Notes: generated by a model not told the origin, from the sequence alone. Positions 1 to 5,594 are shown, numbered from the stretch's first letter. The stretch is 6,838 bases of DNA from JBEKHI01 sp050012355 (GCA_050012355.1 JBEKHI010000427.1:1-6838); one strand, 5' to 3'. Program-made: numbers and translations.

Positions 1-1571
1 TCTCCTGGCTGATCCTGCTGGCCGTGCTGGTGCTCCCGTTGTGGTTCTGGATCCGGCTGTCCCGCGGCGCCGGCGGCGCTATGCAGGGCGTGCTGGGCGT
101 CGGACGATCCAGGGCCAAGGTCTTCGACGAGGAGCGCCCGTCCACCACGTTCGCCGACGTGGCCGGGTACGCCGGCGCGAAAGAAGAGATCAGCGAGGTT
201 GTCGACTTCCTGCGCAAACCCGACCGGTATGCCCGGGCGGGCGCCGTCGTGCCGCATGGTGTCCTGATGGTCGGCCCGCCCGGCACCGGCAAGACCCTGC
301 TGGCCCGGGCGGTCGCGGGAGAGGCGGACGTGCCGTTCTTCTCCGTGACGGGATCGAGCTTCGTCGAGATGTTCGTCGGAGTCGGCGCGGCCCGGGTGCG
401 GGACCTTTTCGAGCAGGCGCGCAAGCGGGCACCCTCGATCATCTTCATCGACGAGGTCGACGCGATCGGCCAGCGCCGGGCCGGATCGGGCGCGGTGGTG
501 GCCAACGACGAGCGGGAACAGACGCTCAACCAGCTGCTCGCCGAGATGGACGGGTTCGATCCGGCGGTGGGTGTGGTGGTGCTGGCCGCGACCAACCGGC
601 CCGAGGTGCTCGACCCGGCGCTGCTGCGGCCCGGACGTTTCGACCGGCAGGTGACGATCCCGCTGCCGAACGTCGGCGAGCGCGCCGCGATCCTCGTGGT
701 ACATACCCGCGGTAAGAAGCTGGATCCCGGCGTGGACCTGAACGCGGTCGCCCGGGGGACTCCTGGGTTCTCCGGTGCGGACCTGGCCAACCTGGCGAAC
801 GAGGCCGCGATCTTCGCGGTCCGCGACAACCGGGACGTGATCACCGCCACTGACTTCGCCGACGCGCGCGACCGGATCATCCTGGGCCGCCGCGAGGGAT
901 CCAACGTGCTGCTCCCCGACGAGAAGTACGCGGTCGCGGTGCACGAGTCCGGCCACGCCATGGTCGCCGCGCTGTCCGACCACGCCGACCCGGTGGCCAA
1001 GGTGACGATTCTGCCCGCGGGGCAGACGCTCGGCGTCACCGAGCAGCTGCCGCTGGTGGAGCGGCACATGTACACCGAGGCGTACCTCCAGGATTCGCTC
1101 GCGGTCCGGCTGGGCGGCCGTGCGTCCGAACTCGTGGTGCTCGGGCAGGGCTCGACCGGCGCCGGCAACGACCTGGCCGGCGCGACTGACCTGGCGACGA
1201 AGATGGTCCGCGAGTTCGGTCTGTCCGAAAAGCTCGGGCCGGTGGGTTACCCCGAGGGCGGTTCGGTGTTCCTTGGCGGTGGCGGCCAGGGGCTGTCCAG
1301 CCGTCCGTACGCGGAGGAGACCCAGGCGGTCATCGACGCCGAGGTGTCCCGGCTGCTGCGCGAGGCGGAGGGCCGGGCGGTCTCGCTCCTGGAGGCGCAC
1401 CGGCCGGAACTCGACGCGCTGGTCGCGCTGCTCCTGGAGAAGGAGACCGTCGACGGCAGCGATGTCTACCGGCTGGCTGGCCGTCCCGACCGGTCATCGT
1501 CGGTCGCGTCCGAGCCGGTTACCGTGGCCCCGCACCCGGCCGACGCGACTGGTCCCGACACGGACGGCTGA
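1..1571 (+). CDS. ftsH: ATP-dependent zinc metalloprotease FtsH, 5' partial
   Basis: Membrane-anchored AAA+ protease that unfolds and degrades misfolded membrane and regulatory proteins at the cytoplasmic face. The reading frame is open to the left edge (first full codon at base 3). It begins inside a hydrophobic helix (SWLILLAVLVLPLWFW), which fits the second membrane segment of FtsH, so the first membrane segment and extracytoplasmic domain are off-window. Counting from the GTG at base 24: Walker A GPPGTGKT 84-91, pore loop F117-V118-G119, Walker B IIFIDEVD 139-146, second region of homology with arginines 202 and 205, zinc motif HESGH 307-311, and the probable third zinc ligand D383 in the GAGND segment. 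All catalytic elements are intact. The last 25 or so residues are a polar Pro/Ser/Thr tail. The GTG at 24 is not the true start. lgt follows 48 bp downstream. In many actinobacteria ftsH sits beside folE, which is not the case here, so this may be a paralogue. Confidence 0.95.
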   Translation, partial: SWLILLAVLVLPLWFWIRLSRGAGGAMQGVLGVGRSRAKVFDEERPSTTFADVAGYAGAKEEISEVVDFLRKPDRYARAGAVVPHGVLMVGPPGTGKTLLARAVAGEADVPFFSVTGSSFVEMFVGVGAARVRDLFEQARKRAPSIIFIDEVDAIGQRRAGSGAVVANDEREQTLNQLLAEMDGFDPAVGVVVLAATNRPEVLDPALLRPGRFDRQVTIPLPNVGERAAILVVHTRGKKLDPGVDLNAVARGTPGFSGADLANLANEAAIFAVRDNRDVITATDFADARDRIILGRREGSNVLLPDEKYAVAVHESGHAMVAALSDHADPVAKVTILPAGQTLGVTEQLPLVERHMYTEAYLQDSLAVRLGGRASELVVLGQGSTGAGNDLAGATDLATKMVREFGLSEKLGPVGYPEGGSVFLGGGGQGLSSRPYAEETQAVIDAEVSRLLREAEGRAVSLLEAHRPELDALVALLLEKETVDGSDVYRLAGRPDRSSSVASEPVTVAPHPADATGPDTDG

Positions 1572-1606
1572 CCTTCCTCCGGTGGGGGGACCGGGATAAA
1601 CGGCGG

Positions 1607-1612
1607 TACTCT
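1607..1612 (+). promoter_or_regulatory. Possible -10 element for a leaderless lgt transcript
   Basis: TACTCT fits the actinobacterial -10 pattern TANNNT and ends 7 bases before the lgt ATG. Transcription would therefore start at or next to the start codon. No Shine-Dalgarno sequence lies at the usual distance; the nearest purine run (1581-1590) is about 30 bases upstream. Leaderless genes are common in actinobacteria. No good -35 hexamer is visible, and lgt could equally be read through from ftsH. Confidence 0.25.
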
Positions 1613-1619
1613 CGGCGCT

Positions 1620-2546
1620 ATGGACGTCGCTCTAGGGTCTTTTATCCCCAGCCCGCCGATCAACGCCTTTCATGTCGGCCCGCTGGAGATCCACTTTTAC
1701 GCGCTGGGTTACCTGGTCGGGATCGCGTTCGCGATCTGGATCACCCGGCGCCGGTGGGCCGCGATGGGCGGCGACCCGGACGTCGTGAACGACCTAGCCC
1801 TCTGGGTCGTGCCCGCGGGCATTATCGGCGGCCGCATCTACTTCGACGTCACCACGCCGATGGACATTCCGCACGTCTGGTACGGGGTTTTCGCGATGTG
1901 GGACGGCGGTCTGGGCATCTGGGGCGGCGTCCTGCTGGCCACGATCGTGGGCGCCTGGCGGCTCAGAAAGCTCGGCATCACGGTCGGCCCGTTCGCGAAC
2001 GCCATCGCCCCCGCCCTCCTCGTAGCCCAGGGTATCGGCCGGATCGGGAACTACTTCAACAAGGAACTCTTCGGCAAGCCGACCACGCTGCCCTGGGGCC
2101 TTGAGATCCCGCTGGGGTACCGGCCCGCCGGCTACACGCAGTTCGCGACCTTCCAGCCGACGTTCCTGTACGAGCTGATCTGGGATCTGGCGCTGGCGGC
2201 TTTCATTGTCTGGCTCGGGCACCACCACAAGATCAAGCCCTGGGGCCTGTTCGCTGTGTATGTCGCTGGCTACTCAGCGTTCCGCATCTTCGAGGAGTCG
2301 GTCCGCATCGACTCGTCCAAGTACTTCCTCGGCCTGCGGCTGAACATGTACGTCGCGGTGATCATGACACTGGTCGGCCTCGTCTGGTTCGTGCTAGCCC
2401 AGCGCCGCCCAGACAAACCAGTCACAATCGTCCCTAACCCCGCCCAAGCCGACCCCGAAACCCACGCCGAAGCCGAGACCACCGACCAAGCATCGGTCGG
2501 CTCGGATGCCCACAACCCCAGCGATGGGCCATCGATAGCGCCATAG
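1620..2546 (+). CDS. lgt: Prolipoprotein diacylglyceryl transferase Lgt
   Basis: Transfers the diacylglyceryl group of phosphatidylglycerol to the lipobox cysteine of preprolipoproteins, the first step of lipoprotein maturation, in the cytoplasmic membrane. The protein has 308 residues and about seven hydrophobic segments (roughly 23-41, 58-72, 92-112, 124-140, 183-200, 207-225, 242-260). The N-terminal FIPSPP block followed by an IHFYALGY segment is typical of the family. The Lgt signature GRIGNYFNKELFG is at 140-152, with R141, N144 and E149 matching the conserved Arg, Asn and Glu. A second conserved Arg/Glu cluster, FRIFEESVR, lies at 221-229. The position of the E. coli GG-preceding histidine (H103) is Asp95 within MWDGGLGIWGG. 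The last 45 or so residues form an acidic, Pro/Thr-rich cytoplasmic tail, common in actinobacterial homologues. The ATG at 1620 puts the conserved N-terminus at the usual place. No ribosome binding site is obvious. Confidence 0.97.
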   Translation: MDVALGSFIPSPPINAFHVGPLEIHFYALGYLVGIAFAIWITRRRWAAMGGDPDVVNDLALWVVPAGIIGGRIYFDVTTPMDIPHVWYGVFAMWDGGLGIWGGVLLATIVGAWRLRKLGITVGPFANAIAPALLVAQGIGRIGNYFNKELFGKPTTLPWGLEIPLGYRPAGYTQFATFQPTFLYELIWDLALAAFIVWLGHHHKIKPWGLFAVYVAGYSAFRIFEESVRIDSSKYFLGLRLNMYVAVIMTLVGLVWFVLAQRRPDKPVTIVPNPAQADPETHAEAETTDQASVGSDAHNPSDGPSIAP

Positions 2547-2567
2547 CACCAGCGGTGGGCCATCGAT
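2520..2567. repeat. 17-bp imperfect direct repeat at the lgt/tetR convergent junction
   Basis: Bases 2520-2536 and 2551-2567 match at 16 of 17 positions (core TGGGCCATCGAT), 31 bp apart start to start. The first copy encodes the last residues of Lgt; its stop codon (2544-2546) falls between the copies. The second copy contains the 10-bp palindrome CCATCGATGG (2560-2569), whose right arm can also pair with the CCATCGAT of the first copy. A short stem, CACC/GGTG (2547-2557), lies between. It may be a local duplication or part of a shared transcription end. No U-run terminator is present. Confidence 0.6.
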
Positions 2568-2586
2568 GGTGATGCTGTCCGCGCCG

Positions 2587-3324
2587 TCAAGCGTCCTGAT
2601 CGATGAGCCGTTCGATGCCATCGAGGATGCGGTCCAGGCCGAAGACGAACTCGTCGTCCGGCGGGTCGGAAGTGTCGAACACCCCGGACTCCAGCAGCCG
2701 GACGGTAGCGGGGAACCGCACCGGGTCGGCGATCTTGGTCATCAGGTCCCGGTACTGCCGCATCCACTCAGCCGCTGGGTCGGAGCTGCCATCCGCCCGG
2801 GCGCGGATGGCGGCCGCGATGTCGGTGCCGGTCGTCGCCTCGTTGCGCACGTACCCGGAGACCAGCAGGACGACCGACGCCTTCTGCCCCTCGGTTAGCG
2901 GCGTGTCCGCGACGGCGGCGAGCCCCTGCTCGAACCAGGCGACGTTGTTCGGGTAGACGGGCAGGCCGCTGACCGGGACGCGCAGTGCCCAGGAATGCTG
3001 ATACATCGCGCTACGCATCGCCCATGCCCAGGCGGCGAGCTTCGCCCGCCAGGTATCCCCGGTCATTGCTGGCGGCGGCCCCCAGGCCGTGTCAGCCATC
3101 AGCTCGAGCAGGTCGTCCTTGGACGCGACGTGCCGGTATAGCGACATCGGCGCGGCGCTGAGTTCGGCGGCGACGCGGGCCATCGAGACCGCTTCCAGCC
3201 CGTCGCGGTCAGCTAGCCGGATCGCGGCCTCGATGATCTTGGGCAGCGTCAGTCCTGGCTTGGGCCCCTTGCGCGGATGGTCCCGCAGGCCCCAGGCCGC
3301 CTCGAGCGCCGGTGGCAGGTCCAT
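2587..3324 (-). CDS. TetR/AcrR-family transcriptional repressor of the adjacent ABC exporter
   Basis: Predicted dimeric one-component repressor of 245 residues, the usual size for TetR proteins with a drug-binding-type C-terminal domain. An N-terminal extension rich in Pro, Arg and Lys (1-26) precedes the DNA-binding domain (about 27-75). The helix-turn-helix is in VSMARVAAELSAAPMSLYRH (46-65), followed by the typical SKDDLLELM segment. The rest is a helical ligand-binding and dimerisation domain, ending in FGLDRILDGIERLI (228-241), a common ending in this subfamily. The gene is divergent from the ABC operon with 71 bp between start codons. That spacer holds two matching palindromes, so autoregulation together with exporter control is the expected arrangement. 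The ATG at 3324 is chosen because it preserves the subfamily's N-terminal extension. Its Shine-Dalgarno sequence is weak and I see no clear promoter for this strand. The ligand is unknown. Confidence 0.93.
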   Translation of the reverse strand: MDLPPALEAAWGLRDHPRKGPKPGLTLPKIIEAAIRLADRDGLEAVSMARVAAELSAAPMSLYRHVASKDDLLELMADTAWGPPPAMTGDTWRAKLAAWAWAMRSAMYQHSWALRVPVSGLPVYPNNVAWFEQGLAAVADTPLTEGQKASVVLLVSGYVRNEATTGTDIAAAIRARADGSSDPAAEWMRQYRDLMTKIADPVRFPATVRLLESGVFDTSDPPDDEFVFGLDRILDGIERLIDQDA

Positions 3325-3325
3325 G

Positions 3326-3354
3326 TTGACAGCCAGCCTACTACTGCGTATAAG
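3326..3354 (+). promoter_or_regulatory. Sigma70-type promoter of the ABC exporter operon
   Basis: A perfect -35 TTGACA (3326-3331) and a near-consensus -10 TATAAG (3349-3354) are separated by 17 bp. The start of transcription is expected near 3361, giving a leader of about 35 bases. The -35 begins one base past the tetR start codon. The -10 lies inside the first palindromic operator, so a bound repressor should block polymerase. Confidence 0.8.
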
Positions 3355-3364
3355 CTACGCAGTA
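3342..3364. promoter_or_regulatory. Operator O1 for the TetR regulator
   Basis: Perfect inverted repeat with 9-bp arms, TACTGCGTA and TACGCAGTA, around a 5-bp spacer (TAAGC). It overlaps the -10 hexamer of the exporter promoter. Its 17-bp core (3345-3361) has the same layout as O2: six-base half-site, five-base spacer, TACGCA. Confidence 0.8.
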
Positions 3365-3365
3365 A

Positions 3366-3382
3366 AGCGTATGTCATACGCA
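3366..3382. promoter_or_regulatory. Operator O2 for the TetR regulator
   Basis: Second palindrome, AGCGTA, five bases, TACGCA; read the other way it is GCGTAT and ATACGC around GTC. Its centre (3374) is 21 bp from the centre of O1 (3353), two helical turns. Two repressor dimers could therefore sit on the same face of the DNA. It lies in the leader just upstream of the ATPase gene's ribosome binding site. Confidence 0.75.
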
Positions 3383-3389
3383 GAAAGGA
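3383..3389 (+). promoter_or_regulatory. Ribosome binding site of the ABC ATPase gene
   Basis: GAAAGGA ends six bases before the ATG at 3396. It fixes that start and directly adjoins operator O2. Confidence 0.7.
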
Positions 3390-3395
3390 TGTGTC

Positions 3396-4145
3396 ATGTT
3401 CGCAATCGAGGCTGAGGGACTGCAAAAGTCCTACGGCTCGCACGTGGTGCTCGCCGGCGTTGACCTGCGGGTCCCGGCCGGGTCGGTGTTCGCCCTTCTT
3501 GGCCAAAACGGCGCTGGCAAGACCAAAATGGTCCGCATACTCTCCACGCTTTCGCGCGCCACCGGCGGTCGCGCCCGCGTGGCGGGGCACGACGTGGTCT
3601 CGCAGCGGCGTTCGGTACGCCGGTCAATCAGCCTGACCGGGCAGTACGCGGCGCTCGATGATCTGCAGACCGGCTCGGAGAACCTCGTGATGATCGGACG
3701 GCTGTCCGGCCTGTCGCGGTCGACGGCCCGGTCTCGGGCCGCCGGCCTGCTGGCGTCGTTCGACCTGGTCGACGCCGGACGGCGGCGGGTCGCCACCTAC
3801 TCGGGCGGGATGCGCCGGCGGCTGGACCTGGCGGCGAGCCTGATCCGCGAGCCGTCGGTGATCTTCCTCGACGAGCCGACCACCGGGCTCGACCTGCCGA
3901 GCCGCCAGACGATGTGGACGGTCGTCCGTTCGGTGGCGAGTTCCGGCCGGACGGTGTTCCTCACCACCCAGTACCTCGAAGAAGCCGACCAGCTCGCCGA
4001 TGACATCGCGGTGCTGCACGACGGCCGGGTGGTGGCGTCCGGGTCACCCGCGGCCTTGAAGGACCAGTTCGCGGCTGACTCGCTCGATGATGTGTTCCTG
4101 CGGCTCACTGGTGCGCAAGCGGCCCGGATTGAGGTGGCCCGATGA
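3396..4145 (+). CDS. ABC exporter ATP-binding subunit, DrrA-like
   Basis: Cytoplasmic ATPase that should power the permease encoded next. It has 249 residues with all nucleotide-binding elements in order: Walker A GQNGAGKT 36-43 (followed by Lys44, where homologues usually have Thr or Ser), Q-loop Q83, signature YSGGM 135-139, Walker B VIFLDEP 155-161 and D-loop near 165-170. The switch position is Gln192 in TTQYLEEAD rather than His, a feature of daunorubicin-type DrrA ATPases. It ends with SLDDVFLRLTG (229-239), the DrrA C-terminal motif. That motif follows the ATPase core almost directly, so the protein is some 70-80 residues shorter than classical DrrA (about 330 residues), the missing part lying between core and motif. 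The stop overlaps the permease start as ATGA, indicating translational coupling. Export of a hydrophobic drug or secondary metabolite is inferred from the family; the substrate is unknown. Confidence 0.95.
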   Translation: MFAIEAEGLQKSYGSHVVLAGVDLRVPAGSVFALLGQNGAGKTKMVRILSTLSRATGGRARVAGHDVVSQRRSVRRSISLTGQYAALDDLQTGSENLVMIGRLSGLSRSTARSRAAGLLASFDLVDAGRRRVATYSGGMRRRLDLAASLIREPSVIFLDEPTTGLDLPSRQTMWTVVRSVASSGRTVFLTTQYLEEADQLADDIAVLHDGRVVASGSPAALKDQFAADSLDDVFLRLTGAQAARIEVAR

Positions 4146-4903
4146 CCGCCACGATGGTCGCGCGGTGCGTCCGCCTGTCCTCCCGCCAGACCGATTCGCT
4201 GATTACCTCGCTGACCCTGCCGGTGCTGCTGATGGTGACGTTCGTGTACCTGTTCGGCGGGGCGATCGAGACCGGGACCCCGTACATCACCTACGTGGTG
4301 CCCGGCGTGCTGCTGCTGTGCGCCGCGGTCGGCTCGGCCACCACCGCGGTGACCGTCAGCCAGGACCTCAAAGGCGGGATTATCGACCGGTTCCGCTCCA
4401 TGGACGTCCGCGGGATCACGATCCTTTCCGGTCACGTGGCGGCCTCCATCGCGCGAAACCTCTTTTCCTCCGTCCTCGTGATGGGGATCGCCCTCGCGAT
4501 CGGGTTCCGGCCGCACGGGTCTGTTATCGGCTGGCTAGCGGCGCTGGCGGTGCTGCTGATGTTCGTGATCGCGGTCTCCTGGCTGTCGGCGGCGTTCGGC
4601 CTGCTCGTCACCTCGCCCGACGCGGCGAACTCGATCATGTTCGTCCTGATGTTCCTGACCTATGCGAGCAGCGCGTTCGTCCCGGTGCGGACCATGCCCT
4701 GGTGGCTGCACGGCTTCGCGTACAACCAGCCCGCCACGCCGGTTATCGAGACGCTGCGCGGCCTGCTTTCCGGTACCAGCGGCACGGCATCGCACGCTGC
4801 TCTAGCGGTGGCCTGGTGCGTCGGCATCACCGCGGCCTCCATCCTCGCGTCGTCGTTGCTGTGGAACGTCCGCACCAGACGGTTATCCACCAGTGTCGGG
4901 TGA
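4142..4903 (+). CDS. ABC-2 type exporter permease, DrrB-like
   Basis: Membrane subunit of the exporter, 253 residues with about six hydrophobic segments (roughly 20-40, 52-73, 104-122, 129-155, 162-180, 217-240). The cytoplasmic loop DLKGGIIDRFRSMDVR (75-90) is the typical ATPase-contact region of DrrB-type permeases. The segment FVPVRTMPWWLHGFAYNQP (179-197), followed by TPVIETLRGLL (199-209), is the hallmark of the ABC-2 family. The start overlaps the ATPase stop by four bases, so the two subunits are expected in matched amounts, most likely as a dimer of each. One leucine (L248, bases 4883-4885) uses TTA, the only in-frame TTA I found in the main genes of this window. No obvious terminator follows. 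A short membrane-protein frame begins 117 bp downstream. Confidence 0.94.
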   Translation: MTATMVARCVRLSSRQTDSLITSLTLPVLLMVTFVYLFGGAIETGTPYITYVVPGVLLLCAAVGSATTAVTVSQDLKGGIIDRFRSMDVRGITILSGHVAASIARNLFSSVLVMGIALAIGFRPHGSVIGWLAALAVLLMFVIAVSWLSAAFGLLVTSPDAANSIMFVLMFLTYASSAFVPVRTMPWWLHGFAYNQPATPVIETLRGLLSGTSGTASHAALAVAWCVGITAASILASSLLWNVRTRRLSTSVG

Positions 4904-5020
4904 GTGAAGAATCAGCTCAGAGTTTTTCCTCAGGAAGCTCGCCATGATCATCCAGCTTCGGTTTGTTGTGCCAGATGTAAGCCCACCTGGGACGGGCTGA
5001 CGAGCGAGGAGATGGTCCGG

Positions 5021-5203
5021 ATGGCTACTTGGATCTGGCTGACCGTCACAGTATGCGTATTCGCGTTCGCGGCGATCGGGGTCGTGATCCCGACGCTCGC
5101 GGTGCGGCGAGCCGAGAAACAGCTGGTACCGGTGCTGGTCGCCACCAATACCCGGCAGTACGAGCTGCGTGACCAGCGGGATATGGTCCGCGTCGGCGGC
5201 TGA
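5021..5203 (+). CDS. Possible small single-pass membrane protein
   Basis: A 60-residue frame not recognised as a known family. Residues 3-26 (TWIWLTVTVCVFAFAAIGVVIPTL) form one hydrophobic helix. It is followed by AVRRAEKQ and a charged tail, which fits an outside-to-inside orientation by the positive-inside rule. GAGGAG (5006-5011) lies nine bases before the ATG at 5021. A closer in-frame ATG at 5012 has no room for a ribosome binding site, and the extension back to a GTG at 4904 has unconvincing composition. It lies 117 bp downstream of the exporter permease on the same strand and could be read through from that operon. Codon use is moderately biased to G/C at third positions. It could be chance. 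Confidence 0.4.
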   Translation: MATWIWLTVTVCVFAFAAIGVVIPTLAVRRAEKQLVPVLVATNTRQYELRDQRDMVRVGG

Positions 5204-5230
5204 GGCCCCGGCCGCACTTGCCTGGATCCA

Positions 5231-5319
5231 GCGGGCCCGTGTTCCGCGCGGGCTCGCTGTGTTGCGGGCCTGTGTTCGTGTTGCGGGCCTGTGTTCCGTG
5301 CGGGCTCGCTGGGTTGCGG
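5231..5319. repeat. Nested direct repeats, G/T-rich on the + strand
   Basis: A 37-bp unit at 5231-5267 recurs at 5283-5319 with three differences. Inside this block a 19-bp unit is duplicated perfectly and head to tail, at 5259-5277 and 5278-5296 (it begins GTGTTGCGGGCC). The structure suggests repeated slippage or unequal exchange. No gene is evident in the block; reverse-strand frames give only repetitive peptide. Confidence 0.85.
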
Positions 5320-5327
5320 CGGCAGAT

Positions 5328-5394
5328 TGGGGCGGAAACGGGTCGGCTATACGTCCTTTGGTAACGATTCCGCCCCACGGCCGCGGAATTCCGC
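5328..5394. repeat. Inverted repeats built on GCGGAA/TTCCGC; alternative hairpins
   Basis: Bases 5328-5337 (TGGGGCGGAA) are perfectly complementary to 5368-5377 (TTCCGCCCCA), enclosing 30 bases. Six bases further on is the perfect 12-bp palindrome GCGGAATTCCGC (5383-5394). The shared GCGGAA and TTCCGC arms could pair in more than one way. It lies between the small membrane-protein frame and the tRNA promoter region, and may end upstream transcription. No U-run follows. Confidence 0.6.
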
Positions 5395-5425
5395 AAAGAT
5401 CTTGGCAATTACGCAGCAGTGAAAA

Positions 5426-5453
5426 TTGCATACAGGATAAACAAAAATATACT
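5426..5453 (+). promoter_or_regulatory. Candidate promoter for the tRNA
   Basis: TTGCAT (5426-5431), 16 bp, then TATACT (5448-5453), in an AT-rich pocket (about 5395-5490) unlike the surrounding GC-rich DNA. A start near 5460 would give a 30-base 5' leader on the tRNA. A second -10-like sequence, TATTAT (5479-5484), ends six bases before the tRNA but has no recognisable -35. Confidence 0.45.
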
Positions 5454-5490
5454 GCCCAGTCATATAGCGCATTCGGGGTATTATTGGCGC

Positions 5491-5564
5491 GCCCCCGTAG
5501 CCCAAGGGCAGAGGCTGACCCCCTAAAAGGGTCCCCAGTGTCGGTTCGAACCCGACCGGGGGCA
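5491..5564 (+). tRNA. tRNA with UAA anticodon, short variable loop (isotype uncertain, nominally Leu)
   Basis: A cloverleaf folds well. The seven-pair acceptor stem is GCCCCCG (5491-5497) with CGGGGGC (5557-5563), followed by discriminator A5564. The anticodon stem is GACCC (5517-5521) with GGGTC (5529-5533) around a seven-base loop, CCTAAAA. The T-stem is GTCGG (5540-5544) with CCGAC (5552-5556) around TTCGAAC. The anticodon by position is TAA, which would read UUA. Three features are odd. Position 33 is C, not the near-universal U. The D-stem has only three clear pairs (GCC/GGC) with a loop resembling that of tRNA-Leu. The variable region is six bases, whereas a normal tRNA-Leu has a long extra arm and about 85 bases. 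CCA is not encoded (ACCC follows). It may be a divergent tRNA, a specialised one or a pseudo-tRNA. Confidence 0.78.
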
Positions 5565-5594
5565 CCCTCTCTCTTCAGGTCACCTTTCGAGCGG

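Noticed and set aside
41..715. Arg-rich frames overlapping ftsH, lgt and the ABC genes
   Set aside because: Shadow frames of genes with intact catalytic motifs.
4904..5000. Terminator after the ABC permease
   Set aside because: AGCCC/GGGCT (4980-4998) is a short stem with a nine-base loop and no U-run, and the TTTTT at 4923-4927 has no stem before it.
4904..5020. N-terminal extension of the small membrane protein to a GTG at 4904
   Set aside because: The extension has two Cys and irregular composition, no ribosome binding site at 4904, and a good GAGGAG is placed for the ATG at 5021.
5347..5565. 72-residue minus-strand frame starting MPPVGFEPTLG
   Set aside because: It begins on the antisense strand of the tRNA. 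The GFEPT peptide is a well-known false protein from the complement of a tRNA T-arm.
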